64,000 nt of DNA from CAMAVH01 sp036500145 (GTDB lineage: Bacteria > Pseudomonadota > Alphaproteobacteria > SMXQ01). Of this stretch, positions 19,601-25,665 are shown piece by piece. The position numbers were made by a program, and so were the translations under genes. The stretch lies in assembly GCA_036500145.1 (NCBI GenBank), contig DASYCO010000048.1, forward strand, positions 60,073-124,072. Reading direction: 5' to 3'. The notes below the pieces were generated by a model. It was given only the letters and a program-made list of their open reading frames with translations. It made no database searches and was not told the DNA's origin. Each line of letters starts with the position of its first letter. The stretch's first letter is position 1.

Positions 19601-19712
19601 GGGGCTGGTCGGCAGACTGGGCCTGCTGGCTGGCGGCTTCCGCGGCGGTCGCGACGAGGGCGGCATCGAGCATGATGCGCTGTTCAAGAACGCGAACCCG
19701 AAGAAAAGTCAT
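10617..19712 (-). CDS. Giant repetitive surface/adhesin-like protein with N-terminal DUF4347-like domain
   Basis: About 3,030 residues, predicted secreted. There is no classical signal peptide. Instead the N-terminus carries LEQRIMLDAA, a variant of the LEPR-x-(L/M)-(F/L)-D-(G/A)-A motif seen at the start of large exported proteobacterial proteins. Counting from the upstream GTG, residues 91-240 match a DUF4347-like domain (AIHIFSHGSAGD, LLYACDVGQG, THGGDWTLEV-type segments). The bulk is tandem beta-sandwich repeats of three sorts: CSPG/cadherin-like, 'GTLTL...GL' Ig-like, and six 'WQYSTDG' modules. Near the C-terminus is a Pro/Thr/Gly hinge, a cadherin-like domain (SYVRFDTNTLKFTVDM), a Gln/Pro-rich stretch and an acidic tail. 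No RTX nonapeptides are visible. The ATG at 19712 follows GGGGGA; a GTG at 19724 would add four residues. It heads the operon with TolC, adaptors and M50 protein. Confidence 0.88.
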   Translation of the reverse strand: MTFLRVRVLEQRIMLDAALVATAAEAASQQAQSADQPHVADQPHAADQPHADAPQSDVAALINDASHAVPPTGEAAPAASGTDVQPTVLVFIDSRVADAQTIMDNLTDGAKGIIIDATADGIAEISQILKDTDNVSAIHIFSHGSAGDMQIGADHLNNDTLNGLVASEIQGWQGSLTADADILLYACDVGQGAAGAQFVSSLANLTGADVAASDDLTGATSHGGDWTLEVQTGTIEATTPLTQTALDSIDTLAAPTLSITGGTTTARSTLEDTAVGLTGVTVGDADGGSLTVTLNASDSGSLHLASTSGLTVTGNDSDHLVLSGSATDLNSALAGLTYKGAQDASGDFTVTFDVTDGVNSASQQTLHVAVTSVNDAPVHDVGTLVVDEGGSASFSTATLDYTDVDNTAQQLVYQITALPTDGTLTFNGNAVLVGSTFSQDEVGQLVYTHNGSNVDVNDSSTTSDHFVVTLRDGAGSVLTNQTVSIALRPVNEAPAVTSSGQVYEGLDGHVTISATDSDDANLTYTVNSMSLNGQGTLYLDVDHNGAFGGSDTTVTNGQVLSVADLALLRFVQNGNERPTDPADLPKFTLTVTDQGGGTGQSYSVSTVDGAQSFDSTSNPADPKSTAVTITIDVTPVNDDPVFSLPDTQTVTLPDNTSFTIDNTHLAATDAESTHAQLAYVLAENTQYGELQLNVGGQWIILGAGSIVTQADIDGGLLRYVPTQTVTPGTQESLQFRLFDGGLKPTFTRDGSNEWQAGAPDIEGAYRHGGADPQIITLNLSLAGSIVGGTGPGTPLASGQAPISADTNVDHTSLGDPINEGDAGNTDTSLVMTDAMLKYSSSYVVGGDHYDIPADSIIYTVTSIPPAGELQITTDGGATWHALTTYSTFTQQDIHDGNIRYVHDGSETFTNSFSFSVTNGTADASGNLARATGSYTFHVTPTNDEPTASSGGTITVVEGGTATVDDSYVHMSDVDGVGSDLNTGYAQENDLRFRLTDLPDAGELRYNGVAVDAGTLATTWYTMADLTSGKLTYVHGGDEVFTDSFKFQVDDQSGAANHLSGEQTVNIRVAPLNDAPQIAQDPTGSDPSITVGDTGTYGDGTGANEVLTVTEGGSGAIDSGHLQAVDPDSPLYRRQFRIDNTTDFGSIELNVGGSWHVLGVGSVFTQADINAGNVRYVHSGAESTVQTGINGTQYVDSFTFTVSDSVADHNSSPATFYIMTTPTNDAPTVTGPSSVDNFSSSPVTFTGGNQIVVADPDLADGAQSGESDYLKVTISTDLGGSSSGTLNLTDLSEGATIVSGTNNSAGNTLVIEGTHAQVQDALDHLQYSQAADVDATVNLVVTVDDRDPNTGNPNGGTVNQPLTPGGTNPAINDANNTATHTIAIHSSITNDAPSLDGPVSLGAYEDTPITFTGITLSDNDGSFGGDMTVTLEVDHGTLTISSPNGVDVVGGGTDSVTLTGTYSQIQALLGVGITYKGDLNYNGSDNLHITANDNGNNGAGGAHGDSLDIGIAVNAVNDAPTIAGPAGPILGSHGTPVDFSGTPVTVDDVDPDNDLSPHDIVKVTIDPSAGWSASDYGVLTLDATGVTILSGTNGGTITSGSAGASGPLVIEGTRDEVNAALATLTYEPPANADRVVDLTFTVNDEGNGQGGNNVMTASHVVPINATDANDPAVITFPPTASATEDTTFNFGTTISVADPDDFGGDLTVTLHVDQGTLTLGSTTGLTINSGANNSGDVTFTGTESAINAALNGLKYKGDANWNGDDSLTISVNDNGNLGTGGAQVTTETVAITVATQNDAPVASGDQSLGHIAEDAPAGGIAGTTLGDLLGSSYSDATDVLHTPGDTGTDTPLTMVAIVGNAATASQGNWQYSTDGSTWTNIPTSGLNDSHALVLTADTQVRFVPAANWNGTPGDLTVHLSDGNPGTATGMSVNLASAGGVGGTGAWSTGTVDIGIIVDPVNDAPTVTGSATLPSVDQDATDPSGSTVATLFGPQFDDATDEVSGGSSANSFAGVAITHNDADPATEGHWQYSTDGTTWADLPAVSDGSPLLLKTTDELRFVPVEGYVGTPGGLDAHLIDNSSGAVTTGPGPDLTSATGGTTAYSTGTVPLDTAVSNVNDAPVLTPTNPDLTQQTEDAGAPSGAVGELVSDLTGGVTDADSGAVKGIAIVGADASHGTWYYSTDNGGTWTAFGAVSDSSALALLADSATRVYFKPTGDFNGPVDGGLTFHAWDSTDGTANGHHADASVTGGTTAFSTATDTADIVVTAVNDAPTAANVDMGGIAEDSTPAGTAIGDLPGLTYSDAADTVSGGSTGTAIAGIAITGNAATDPTQGSWQYSTDGGNSWTDVPTSGLDDAHALVLAATAELRFLPAADWNGTPGSLTAHYSDGTGFATGSSVDLTGEVGGTGGWSASHTIGITVDPANDAPVADGDVTLPNVSEDDPNPPGQPLGTLLGGSYSDGVDDAGNPGTTDGDTPLTSVAITGNHATPGQGTWQYSTDGGTSWTNVPTSGLSDTNALVLDAGSQVRFVPAADWNGTPGSLDVHLADGNGGYTPGANVDITAHGGVGGTGAWSADTVAIGITVDPVNDAPVGSTTVDLPPLTVGDTPTGHDISTVIGTVYNDGRDDVPGGSTGTPLEGIAIVGNHATPDQGAWQYSTDGGTTWVDVPATGLADGTALTLVPTVELRFVPATGFTGTPGGLDVRTSDGNDGPVANGTTDISSSVGGTGGWSDTTITVDIVINAAPTDTGDPTPPPPPPTDTGTPTTPPTPPTTPVDPLPPVIVPVGGTGTGTGTGTDTPTPSTPTDSPYDTAVAALSDDTRGYFPELNPVQLTVALQDRVLDGDTPQEFSLPQTAFQHTNPSEKISIEATQPDGTPLPSYVRFDTNTLKFTVDMAVAKALGLKNVDVKVTGEDSQGNEASTTFTVYIEEPTVGDTPATQAPAPQQQQKQDQQPQDGQPPAAQQAVPGSQQPASDESAPATPDDHAAAPDDHASLEHGDLAPHMTLQDQLGQAGRAGFFAERDSLVADLNTMAA
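11490..14328 (-). repeat. Six tandem modules of about 158 residues ('WQYSTDG' repeats) inside the giant protein
   Basis: Six consecutive modules share the pattern NDAP - early Glu/Asp segment - (V/I)AI.GN.A....G.WQYSTDGG.(S/T)W - (L/V)......(L/V)RF.PA..(W/F).GTPG.L. Their WQYSTDG segments lie near 14103, 13625, 13175, 12705, 12230 and 11750, a period of about 470 bp. Copies 1, 4 and 5 are nearly identical over long stretches; the third is the most divergent (WYYSTDNGG). Such homogeneity suggests recent expansion or gene conversion. Confidence 0.85.
16040..18595 (-). repeat. CSPG/cadherin-like repeat block in the N-terminal half of the giant protein
   Basis: Several modules share (V/I).EGG......L...D.D.......(Y/F).(I/L)T.LP..G.L...G......(F/Y)(T/S)..D(I/L)..G.(L/V)(R/T)Y.H.G.E...D.F.F.V.D, a pattern typical of chondroitin-sulfate-proteoglycan (CSPG) and cadherin-like repeats in adhesins. 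The block is flanked on both sides by a different Ig-like module (GTLTLGSTTGLTI..G...S....GT...I..AL..L.YKGD) near 18640-18960 and 14330-15540. Confidence 0.7.
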
Positions 19713-20153
19713 GTGATCCCCCACTCAAAGAAAGCCGTCGCGGGCTAAAACCGCCCTAGAAATTGCGAAACTCAATTCCAGCTTTGGGAATATGTTCATC
19801 GGAAAATCCGATACGTTCCAAAGCCAGGATTTGAGCCAAACTTAGCCTCAGGAGCCTATTCCTAATTTTCATCATATTATCAAAGACATATGACAGAATC
19901 AGAGAGCCGACTCCTTATGGGGCGGGATATAACGACATCTTTATATATTGATTCAACGTTAATTTTGCTCAGTGACGAATAATTTACGAACCAAAATGAG
20001 AGGCATGACATTTCTGCACACGGTCGTATGGAGCTTCGGGAATTTAGTCCTCTGAGGAGTGGAACTAGCGCCTGTTAGCCCTCAAATCGAACAGGAAAAG
20101 AGACGCGGAAGGTCCCCAGGCCAAGGCTGCAGACAGGCCCAAGACGACCAAAA
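19713..20153. other. AT-rich gene-free stretch upstream of the giant-protein operon
   Basis: No convincing gene is seen here. About 19750-20040 is markedly AT-rich compared with the rest of the window and includes runs such as TTTATATATTGATTC and ATCATATTATC, so it is likely to hold the promoter(s) of the leftward surface-protein operon. A large dyad lies at 19782-19821. The right end (about 20060-20150) returns to normal composition and leads into the ferredoxin-operon terminator. Confidence 0.6.
19782..19821. promoter_or_regulatory. Extended dyad symmetry, candidate operator of the surface-protein operon
   Basis: The core ATCGGAAAATCCGAT (19798-19812) is a perfect palindrome around one base. 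It sits inside a larger imperfect dyad in which CTTTGG-g-AA on the left mirrors TTCCAAAG on the right. It lies 70-110 bp upstream of the start of the giant-protein gene, a usual position for a repressor or activator site. No matching regulator is encoded beside it. Confidence 0.5.
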
Positions 20154-20181
20154 GCCCCGGGTCGCCATCGCGGCCCGGGGC
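20150..20181 (-). terminator. Rho-independent terminator after the ferredoxin gene
   Basis: On the - strand an 8-bp stem GCCCCGGG/CCCGGGGC with a 12-base loop is followed by TTTTGG. It lies 19 bp beyond the ferredoxin stop codon and should end the TctC-FAD-ferredoxin transcript. Confidence 0.8.
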
Positions 20182-20199
20182 GTCAGGTCCGGTCGAGGA

Positions 20200-20463
20200 C
20201 TAGAGGCTCTGCTTGGTGATGTCCGGCGTCGGGATGTCGAGCGTGTCGTAGATGCTCTTCTGGCGCGGGTTCGAGATGCTGTAGTCGATGTCGATCGCCT
20301 TCGTCGGGCAATCGTCTTCGCACAGGCAGCAGACGTGGCAATCGGCCTCGTAGACGGGGACCGCCTTGCCGGTCGCAGCGTCCAGCCTGAGGACGTCGAC
20401 GGGGCAGGATTCGATGCAGATCCCGCAGCCGTCGCATTTCGCGGCGTCGATGGCCACGGTCAT
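20200..20463 (-). CDS. 2x[4Fe-4S] ferredoxin-type electron-transfer subunit
   Basis: The 87-residue protein has two cluster-binding motifs: CDGCGICIESCP near the N-terminus and CHVCCLCEDDCP about 25 residues later. Each gives CxxCxxCxxxCP, with one extra Cys in the second. The spacing is that of bacterial two-cluster ferredoxins and the beta subunit of AprAB-like enzymes. The gene overlaps the flavoprotein gene by four bases (ATGA), so the two are almost certainly made together. The ferredoxin probably relays electrons to or from the FAD of that subunit. It is the last gene before a strong terminator. Confidence 0.93.
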   Translation of the reverse strand: MTVAIDAAKCDGCGICIESCPVDVLRLDAATGKAVPVYEADCHVCCLCEDDCPTKAIDIDYSISNPRQKSIYDTLDIPTPDITKQSL

Positions 20464-22286
20464 GACCGCACCGCGCTCTGCACCGCGCCGCCCGCGACGG
20501 GCCTCAGGCTGTGGTTATGGACGGCCGGGTCGTAGCAGTCGCGCATCAAGGCCGCGATCGGGCTCAGGTGCCGCTCCGACTTGACGGGCTTTATCTTCCA
20601 TTTGTCGAACGGGATGCGCGCCCGGTCGAACAGCGCCCCCTGCCCGCCCCGCCTGACGCCGTGCCAGCAGAGCCAGTCCTCGTCGTCGGTGTAGGGATGG
20701 TCCTCGCGGTAGAATTGCTCGCGGCTTTCCGTGCGGTCCAGGGCGGAGAGATAGATCAGCTTCGTGCATTCGGCGACGTTGCGCGCCTCGTGCAGCTTCA
20801 CCAGTTCGTGCAGATCGGCGGCGACGCCCTGGTCAATCGCCGCCAGCGCCTTGTCGATCGCCGCGAGGCGCGCCCTCAGGCTGGCGTCGCTGAGCACGAT
20901 GTTCTCGATCAGGGCGCATTCGAATTCCGCCAGCTGATCATGCAGGGAATCCGAGCTGCGGCCCTTTGCGCCGCCCAGGGGCGCGAACATGCGCTCGCGG
21001 AGCGCCAGGATCGTCTCGACCGGCAAGGCCGGCGGATCAGCCGCCAGGCTCTCCTGCCCCGCCGTGTCGCCGGCGTGCCAGCCGGACACCATGGCGAAGG
21101 CGGTCGGCGCGCCGGCGCTGCCGTGAGTGCCGATCGCCAGGTTCTTGGCCACCGCCCCCGCCGCCAGCAGGCCCGGCACGTTGGTGTGGCAAGCCTTGTC
21201 GATCCAGATGCCGCCGCGCCCGTCGCTCGTCCAGATGCCGAACGTCGGCTCGATCAGCATCGGATAGATCTTCGGATCGGGGATTTCGTCCGACAGCAGG
21301 ACCACGCCGCCGCGCCCCAGGGTCGGCAGCGTCCGCCAGTAGGACTCGTCGCATTTGCGCAAGTCGAGATAGCAGGGCCCGCGCCCGTCGATGATCTCCT
21401 TGGCGAAGGCCGCGATCACGAAAGGCAGCTCGCTGCGTTCGTAGCGGACCGGGTCGTACTTCTCCATGAAGCGTTCGCCCTGCGCATTGATCAGCCAGGC
21501 GCCATGCGCCACGGCGACGTTGTAGCTGGAGAGCTTGTATTTCTTCATTCCGATGGAGAAGGTGCCGCCGTTCACGAACTCCAGGTCGACGAGCCGCGCG
21601 CCGGCCCGGTAAGCCATCGCCGCGCCGTCGCCGGTGTCGTTGTCGACGCGGTGCATGCCGGTCTTCATGCCGATCATGCCGGTGGCCATGATGGTGCGCT
21701 TGGCGCGCAGGACGACGCATTTGCCGGTGCGCACGTGGAAGCCGATGGCGCCGATGACGCCTGCCTGCGTCGGCCACTTCCCGTCCGCCGTCAGCAGTTC
21801 CGAGATGTAGATGCGGTCGAGGATGCGCACGCCCTTCGCCTCGACCTGGCGGCGCATCTCCTCCATCGCCAGCTTGGGATTGAACTGCATGACGCGCGCG
21901 GACCCCATGCCGCGGCTGACGAAGCGGCGGATCTCGCCCTTCTCGTCGCGCGTGATCGGCACGTTCCAGCGTATGAGGTCCTTCACGCGCTCGCGCTGGC
22001 CGAGGAGGAGCTGGCGCGTCCAGTCCTGGTCGGAGGTGTAGCCGCCGCGGACGATGAACTCGTCCGCCCAGGCGTCGAGGTCGTCGCTGTCCAGCGGACA
22101 GCTCGTCACGCCGCCCGACATGGTCGAGGCCCCGCTGCGGCTGACGCGGGCCTTCTCAACGAGGACAATGCCGTCCGTCAGCTCGGACGCCCGCAGCGCG
22201 GCCCATGTGCCGCCGAATCCGCCGCCGATGACCAGTACGTTCGCGTCGATGACTTCGATATCTGAAGGAAGCGTTTTCTCGGACAT
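20460..22286 (-). CDS. FAD-dependent oxidoreductase, fumarate-reductase/AprA-like flavoprotein subunit
   Basis: This 608-residue protein has an N-terminal dinucleotide-binding motif (VLVIGGGFGGTWAALRA), an acidic end of beta-2 (VLVEKARVSRSG), a serine/glycine-rich FAD loop (GASTMSGGVTS), and a C-terminal FAD motif (GLLAAGAVAKNLAIGTHGSAGAP). This is the layout of the FAD_binding_2 family: fumarate reductase, L-aspartate oxidase and adenylylsulfate reductase alpha. No Sec or Tat signal is seen, so it is cytoplasmic. The substrate cannot be assigned; no sulfur-oxidation genes accompany it. The ATG at 22286 is preferred; a GTG nine bases upstream is possible. The tight operon order is TctC-like protein, this flavoprotein, ferredoxin. 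Confidence 0.85.
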   Translation of the reverse strand: MSEKTLPSDIEVIDANVLVIGGGFGGTWAALRASELTDGIVLVEKARVSRSGASTMSGGVTSCPLDSDDLDAWADEFIVRGGYTSDQDWTRQLLLGQRERVKDLIRWNVPITRDEKGEIRRFVSRGMGSARVMQFNPKLAMEEMRRQVEAKGVRILDRIYISELLTADGKWPTQAGVIGAIGFHVRTGKCVVLRAKRTIMATGMIGMKTGMHRVDNDTGDGAAMAYRAGARLVDLEFVNGGTFSIGMKKYKLSSYNVAVAHGAWLINAQGERFMEKYDPVRYERSELPFVIAAFAKEIIDGRGPCYLDLRKCDESYWRTLPTLGRGGVVLLSDEIPDPKIYPMLIEPTFGIWTSDGRGGIWIDKACHTNVPGLLAAGAVAKNLAIGTHGSAGAPTAFAMVSGWHAGDTAGQESLAADPPALPVETILALRERMFAPLGGAKGRSSDSLHDQLAEFECALIENIVLSDASLRARLAAIDKALAAIDQGVAADLHELVKLHEARNVAECTKLIYLSALDRTESREQFYREDHPYTDDEDWLCWHGVRRGGQGALFDRARIPFDKWKIKPVKSERHLSPIAALMRDCYDPAVHNHSLRPVAGGAVQSAVRS

Positions 22287-22310
22287 GCTGACCACTGACT
22301 GACTGAAAGC

Positions 22311-23345
22311 CTACTCGTTGCGCACCTTGGCGGCGCGCTGCAGGACCGCCTTCGGCGTCTGCAGCGTCTCCTTGATGATCCCCTCCAGGCCCTGTCCCGT
22401 CAGGGTCGGGCCGATGTCGGTAAGGGTCTTCTGAGCTTCGGCCAGAAGCTCCGGATCCTTGACCATATCGTCGAAGGCCTTGCGCAGCGCGGCCAGCCTG
22501 TCGGCCGGAATGCCGGGCGCGCCCACCAGGGAGCGCCCGACCGCGTTGCCCATGGCGAAGAAGCGCAGGGCCGTCTTGTCCTCTTCGCTGTCGCCGAGGT
22601 CCGACATCAGCGGCACGTCGGGCAGCTCCGGCGCCTTGTCCAAGCCGTACTGCACCAGGATGCTGACCTTGTGGTCGCGCAGCAGGTCGGCGTTCTGCAC
22701 CTTCATGGTCGGCCAGGCCTTGGTGGTGCCCTCGAGCTCGCCGCGCTCCATGGCGATATGGCTGTCTCCGGCGCCCTGATACCCCGAGATGATCTTGAAT
22801 TTCGTATGCGCATAGGCGTTGAGCACCTTGAGGTACCAGATCGACGGCGCCGTCGGCCCCGATCCGCCCATGATCGTCTCGCGCTGCTGCGCGTCGGCCA
22901 GCGTCTTGGTCGGCGAGGTGTGCCAGGTGTAGCTCACCTCGACGACGGGGCTGAGGCGGCCGATCCAGCTGAACTTCGTCGCGTCATACTGGATGCCTTC
23001 CGATTCCAGGGCCTGCTCGACGGCCGTGGCATGGAGCGCGATGGCCAGGGCGGTGCCGTCCTTCGGCGCCGCGTTGTAGAGCCAGTTCGTCATCTTCAGG
23101 CCGCCGGCGCCCGGCATGTAGCGGATGATGACCGTCGGCTCGCCCGGAAGGTACTTCGGCATGTAGCGCGAGACGATGCGGCCATAGAGGTCATAGCTCG
23201 CGCCGGGCGGATTGCCGATGTAGAGGTCGAGCGTCTTGCCCTTGTAGAAGCCTTCCACCGCATCCGCGGCATGGCCTGTCGCGGGCATGGCGGCGGCAAA
23301 GAGGGCAAGCGTCGCGATGCAGCCCCCGATCCTGAACGGGTTCAT
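22311..23345 (-). CDS. Tripartite tricarboxylate transporter (TctC/Bug-type) periplasmic solute-binding protein
   Basis: The 344-residue protein has a signal peptide (MNPFRIGG, a hydrophobic core, then GHAADA) and family motifs FYKGKTLDLYIGNPPGASYD, YMPGAGGLKMTNWLY and APKDGTALA. AGGGAGA lies six bases before the chosen ATG; an in-frame ATG six bases earlier would sit on the ribosome-binding site. It is the third TctC-like protein in the window and again has no TctA/TctB partner nearby. Its stop codon is 24 bp from the flavoprotein start, so its ligand may be the substrate of the FAD/ferredoxin pair. A LysR gene lies upstream on the same strand. Confidence 0.87.
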   Translation of the reverse strand: MNPFRIGGCIATLALFAAAMPATGHAADAVEGFYKGKTLDLYIGNPPGASYDLYGRIVSRYMPKYLPGEPTVIIRYMPGAGGLKMTNWLYNAAPKDGTALAIALHATAVEQALESEGIQYDATKFSWIGRLSPVVEVSYTWHTSPTKTLADAQQRETIMGGSGPTAPSIWYLKVLNAYAHTKFKIISGYQGAGDSHIAMERGELEGTTKAWPTMKVQNADLLRDHKVSILVQYGLDKAPELPDVPLMSDLGDSEEDKTALRFFAMGNAVGRSLVGAPGIPADRLAALRKAFDDMVKDPELLAEAQKTLTDIGPTLTGQGLEGIIKETLQTPKAVLQRAAKVRNE

Positions 23346-23508
23346 GCGCATTCTCCCTGTAGGCGTTTTTGTCGTCATCGCCGCCTCCGTTCGGGAGACG
23401 GCGCGCCGGCGTGGTCTTCGCCAAGTCCGGCAGCGCCGCAAATATTCTGCCTCGGCCAATTGCCCGTCAACATGATCCGGGGTTTCGGCGCAGCGGGATT
23501 TAAATGAA

Positions 23509-23525
23509 ATTCAGAGACGGCGAAT
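23509..23525. promoter_or_regulatory. LysR-type box candidate upstream of the third TctC-like gene
   Basis: ATTC-N9-GAAT fits the loose T-N11-A dyad of LysR regulators. It lies in the AT-richer gap between the LysR gene and the leftward TctC-FAD-ferredoxin operon, about 165 bp from that operon's start. Assignment is by pattern and position only. Confidence 0.3.
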
Positions 23526-23568
23526 GAAATGACTCTCGTAGATGAGTCTGCGGCGCGAGCCGCGCGCC

Positions 23569-24483
23569 TCACGACCGCAGATAAGGGCCGATCTCGGCTT
23601 CGAGGAAGTTGAGGAAGCGGTCTATGCGCGCCGGCAGATGGTTGCTGCGCGGGTAATAGGCGTAGAGCGGGCGGGTGAAATTCAGCTGTCGCGGGAACAG
23701 CATCTCGAGCTGGCCGTGCTTCTGGCCGGTCTGCACGTCGTATTCCGGCAGCCGCGCGATGCCGGCGCCAGCCAGGCAGGCATGGAAGATCACCGCGCCG
23801 CTGTTCGAGCGCAGGTCGCCCTTCACGGGAATCAGGCGCTTGGCGCCGTCGACGTCGAACTCCCAGAGATCGGGCGACGGCTGCGCGGTGTGCACCAGGC
23901 AGTTATGCTCCTCGAGTTCCTCGAGGGTGGTCGGCGTGCCGCGTTCCGCCAGGTATTTCGCGGAGGCGCAGAGATGGTAGTTCAGGCTGCCGAGCTCGCG
24001 CGACGCCAGGCTGCTGTCCTTCAGGTCCGCCGTGCGGACGGCGATGTCGACGCCCTTCTCCGTCGGATTGGTCGAACGGTCGCCGACGCGCAGCTCGACC
24101 ACGATGTCGGGATAGAGCTTGCCGAACTTCAGAACGATGTCGGCCATGACCTGCTCGCCGAAGCCGAGCGGCGAATAGATGCGGATGCTGCCCTTCAGCC
24201 CGCGCGTGAGGTCGCCGACCTCCTCGTGGATGAGGTCCATCTCGTTGAGCAGCTTGGCGCATTTCTCGAAGTAGAAGCGCCCCGCCTCGGTCAGCGACAG
24301 GTGGCGCGTCGAGCGGACGAAGAGCTGGGTCTGCAGGGCGCTTTCCAGGTTCTTCACGCGCCGGCTGACGGACGGCAGCGAAAGATGCAGGTTCGCCGCC
24401 GCGCGCGTGAAGCTGCCGCGCGCGGCCACTTCGACGAAGACCGCGACGTCGTTCAGATCTTCCACTTTTCCGTTCAGCAGCAT
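23569..24483 (-). CDS. LysR-family transcriptional regulator
   Basis: The 304-residue protein has an N-terminal winged helix-turn-helix (DLNDVAVFVEVAARGSFTRA to about LSLTEAG). The periplasmic-binding-like effector domain includes GSIRIYSPLGFGE, PTEKGVDIAVRTADL and a C-terminal YYPRSNHLPARIDRFLNFL. Length and domain order are typical. It is a clear paralogue of the regulator at 35739-36710, with shared blocks around PTEKGVDIA and RLPEYD. It follows the two-cupin gene by about 80 bp on the same strand, as its paralogue follows the other two-cupin gene. It probably controls the adjacent transport/cupin operon or the downstream TctC-FAD-ferredoxin genes. The effector is unknown. Confidence 0.93.
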   Translation of the reverse strand: MLLNGKVEDLNDVAVFVEVAARGSFTRAAANLHLSLPSVSRRVKNLESALQTQLFVRSTRHLSLTEAGRFYFEKCAKLLNEMDLIHEEVGDLTRGLKGSIRIYSPLGFGEQVMADIVLKFGKLYPDIVVELRVGDRSTNPTEKGVDIAVRTADLKDSSLASRELGSLNYHLCASAKYLAERGTPTTLEELEEHNCLVHTAQPSPDLWEFDVDGAKRLIPVKGDLRSNSGAVIFHACLAGAGIARLPEYDVQTGQKHGQLEMLFPRQLNFTRPLYAYYPRSNHLPARIDRFLNFLEAEIGPYLRS

Positions 24484-24564
24484 CAGACTTCTTCGTAAAG
24501 AAGACGCGAGCCGCCCCGGAGAGCGACTCGCGTCGTTATGCGACTTCAGCAGTGTTGCGCCGGC

Positions 24565-25665
24565 TCACATACGCGGATGGGCGTTGTTCGCCAGGGCGTC
24601 GTCGATACGCTTCTTCGTTTCGGCGTAGGCCGGCAGCTCCTTCACCGAGACCGTGTTGACGGCGTAGGTCGATTCGCGGTGGTGGTTGCTGGCGTCGGCC
24701 TTCGGGCGCATCTGGCAGCGGAAGTAGAGGTTGAAGCGCAGGAAGTCCTTGTCGCCGGTGATGCGATGGGCGATGCCGCGCGGCACGTAGCCGATCTCGC
24801 CGGGCGAGAGGTGATGCACGCCCCATTCCGTGTCGTTCTTGGCCTGGCCGCGGAACTGGAACCAGATCTCCTCGTCGTCGCAGCCGCGGTGGAAGCCGTG
24901 CTGCTCGCCCTGGGTGTTGTAGACGTCGACCTTGAAGTTCTTGCCGCGGAACAGCTCGGGGGCGCGGACGCCGCCCTTGCCCGTGATGCCGCAGAAGTAG
25001 TCGAAGGCGCGGATCACGGTGACCTTGCGGTTGCTGTTCGGCAGGGCGCAGCCGACGAGCTTGGCATGGTCGCGCTGGATGACGATCGGCTCGGCTTCGT
25101 CGTTCCAGAACTCGGTGACTTCGAGGATCTTGCCTTCGCGCTTCGGGAAGGCCACCGGCTCGGATTCAGTGTTGTCGCCGACGCGCTGCACGTCGAACAC
25201 CGTCTCGGTCAGCGGCTTTTCGTCGTTCGCGGTGACCTGGAACTGCTCGCGGACCTTCGCGACCAGCTGATGGCACTGCGAGTTGCCGATCACGCGGTAG
25301 GCCGCGCCCGACGGAATGTGGATGACGTGGCCCGGCGACAGCCGGAACTCGCCGAATTCCGTCTCGATCGCCGACTGGCCGGCGAACTGGAAGATCAGCA
25401 TGTCGAAGTTCGACGGGCGGCGGAAGTAGGGCTCCGCCCCGCTGATGTAGTGACTCTCGACGATGCCGTCTTCGCCCGACCACAGCACCGGCGCCTTGTT
25501 GCGCTCGCGGTTCGTCGGGCCCGACATCACGTCGCAGATCCGGATGCGCGGCAGCGGCACGCCGCCGCTCTGCTGCGTGCCGACCAGCTCGTCCTCGTCG
25601 CGCTCGAACCACAGCTTCTGGTCGCCTTCCCACGTGGTCGCGAACTCTTTCACAATCCTACCCAT
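24565..25665 (-). CDS. Two-cupin protein, homogentisate 1,2-dioxygenase-like
   Basis: The 366-residue protein has two cupin folds. The N-terminal one contains GQSAIETEFGEFRLSPGHV and IPSGAAYRV. The C-terminal one contains GFHRGCDDEEIWFQFRG and VPRGIAHRI, so His259, Glu265/266 and His300 can form the Fe(II)-binding His-Glu-His set seen in homogentisate dioxygenases. It is shorter than HmgA (about 440 residues) and diverged, so the actual substrate is uncertain. Oxidative cleavage of an aromatic ring is the leading guess. A paralogue lies at 36818-37888. The ATG with GAGGAG upstream is preferred over a GTG one codon earlier. It sits between the ABC ATPase and the LysR gene. Confidence 0.78.
   Translation of the reverse strand: MGRIVKEFATTWEGDQKLWFERDEDELVGTQQSGGVPLPRIRICDVMSGPTNRERNKAPVLWSGEDGIVESHYISGAEPYFRRPSNFDMLIFQFAGQSAIETEFGEFRLSPGHVIHIPSGAAYRVIGNSQCHQLVAKVREQFQVTANDEKPLTETVFDVQRVGDNTESEPVAFPKREGKILEVTEFWNDEAEPIVIQRDHAKLVGCALPNSNRKVTVIRAFDYFCGITGKGGVRAPELFRGKNFKVDVYNTQGEQHGFHRGCDDEEIWFQFRGQAKNDTEWGVHHLSPGEIGYVPRGIAHRITGDKDFLRFNLYFRCQMRPKADASNHHRESTYAVNTVSVKELPAYAETKKRIDDALANNAHPRM

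Noticed and set aside
16089..19748. A 1,219-codon + strand open frame antisense to the giant-protein gene
   Set aside because: Low-complexity shadow composition (GRR, VVD, DR repeats). The - strand frame encodes clear DUF4347 and adhesin-repeat domains.
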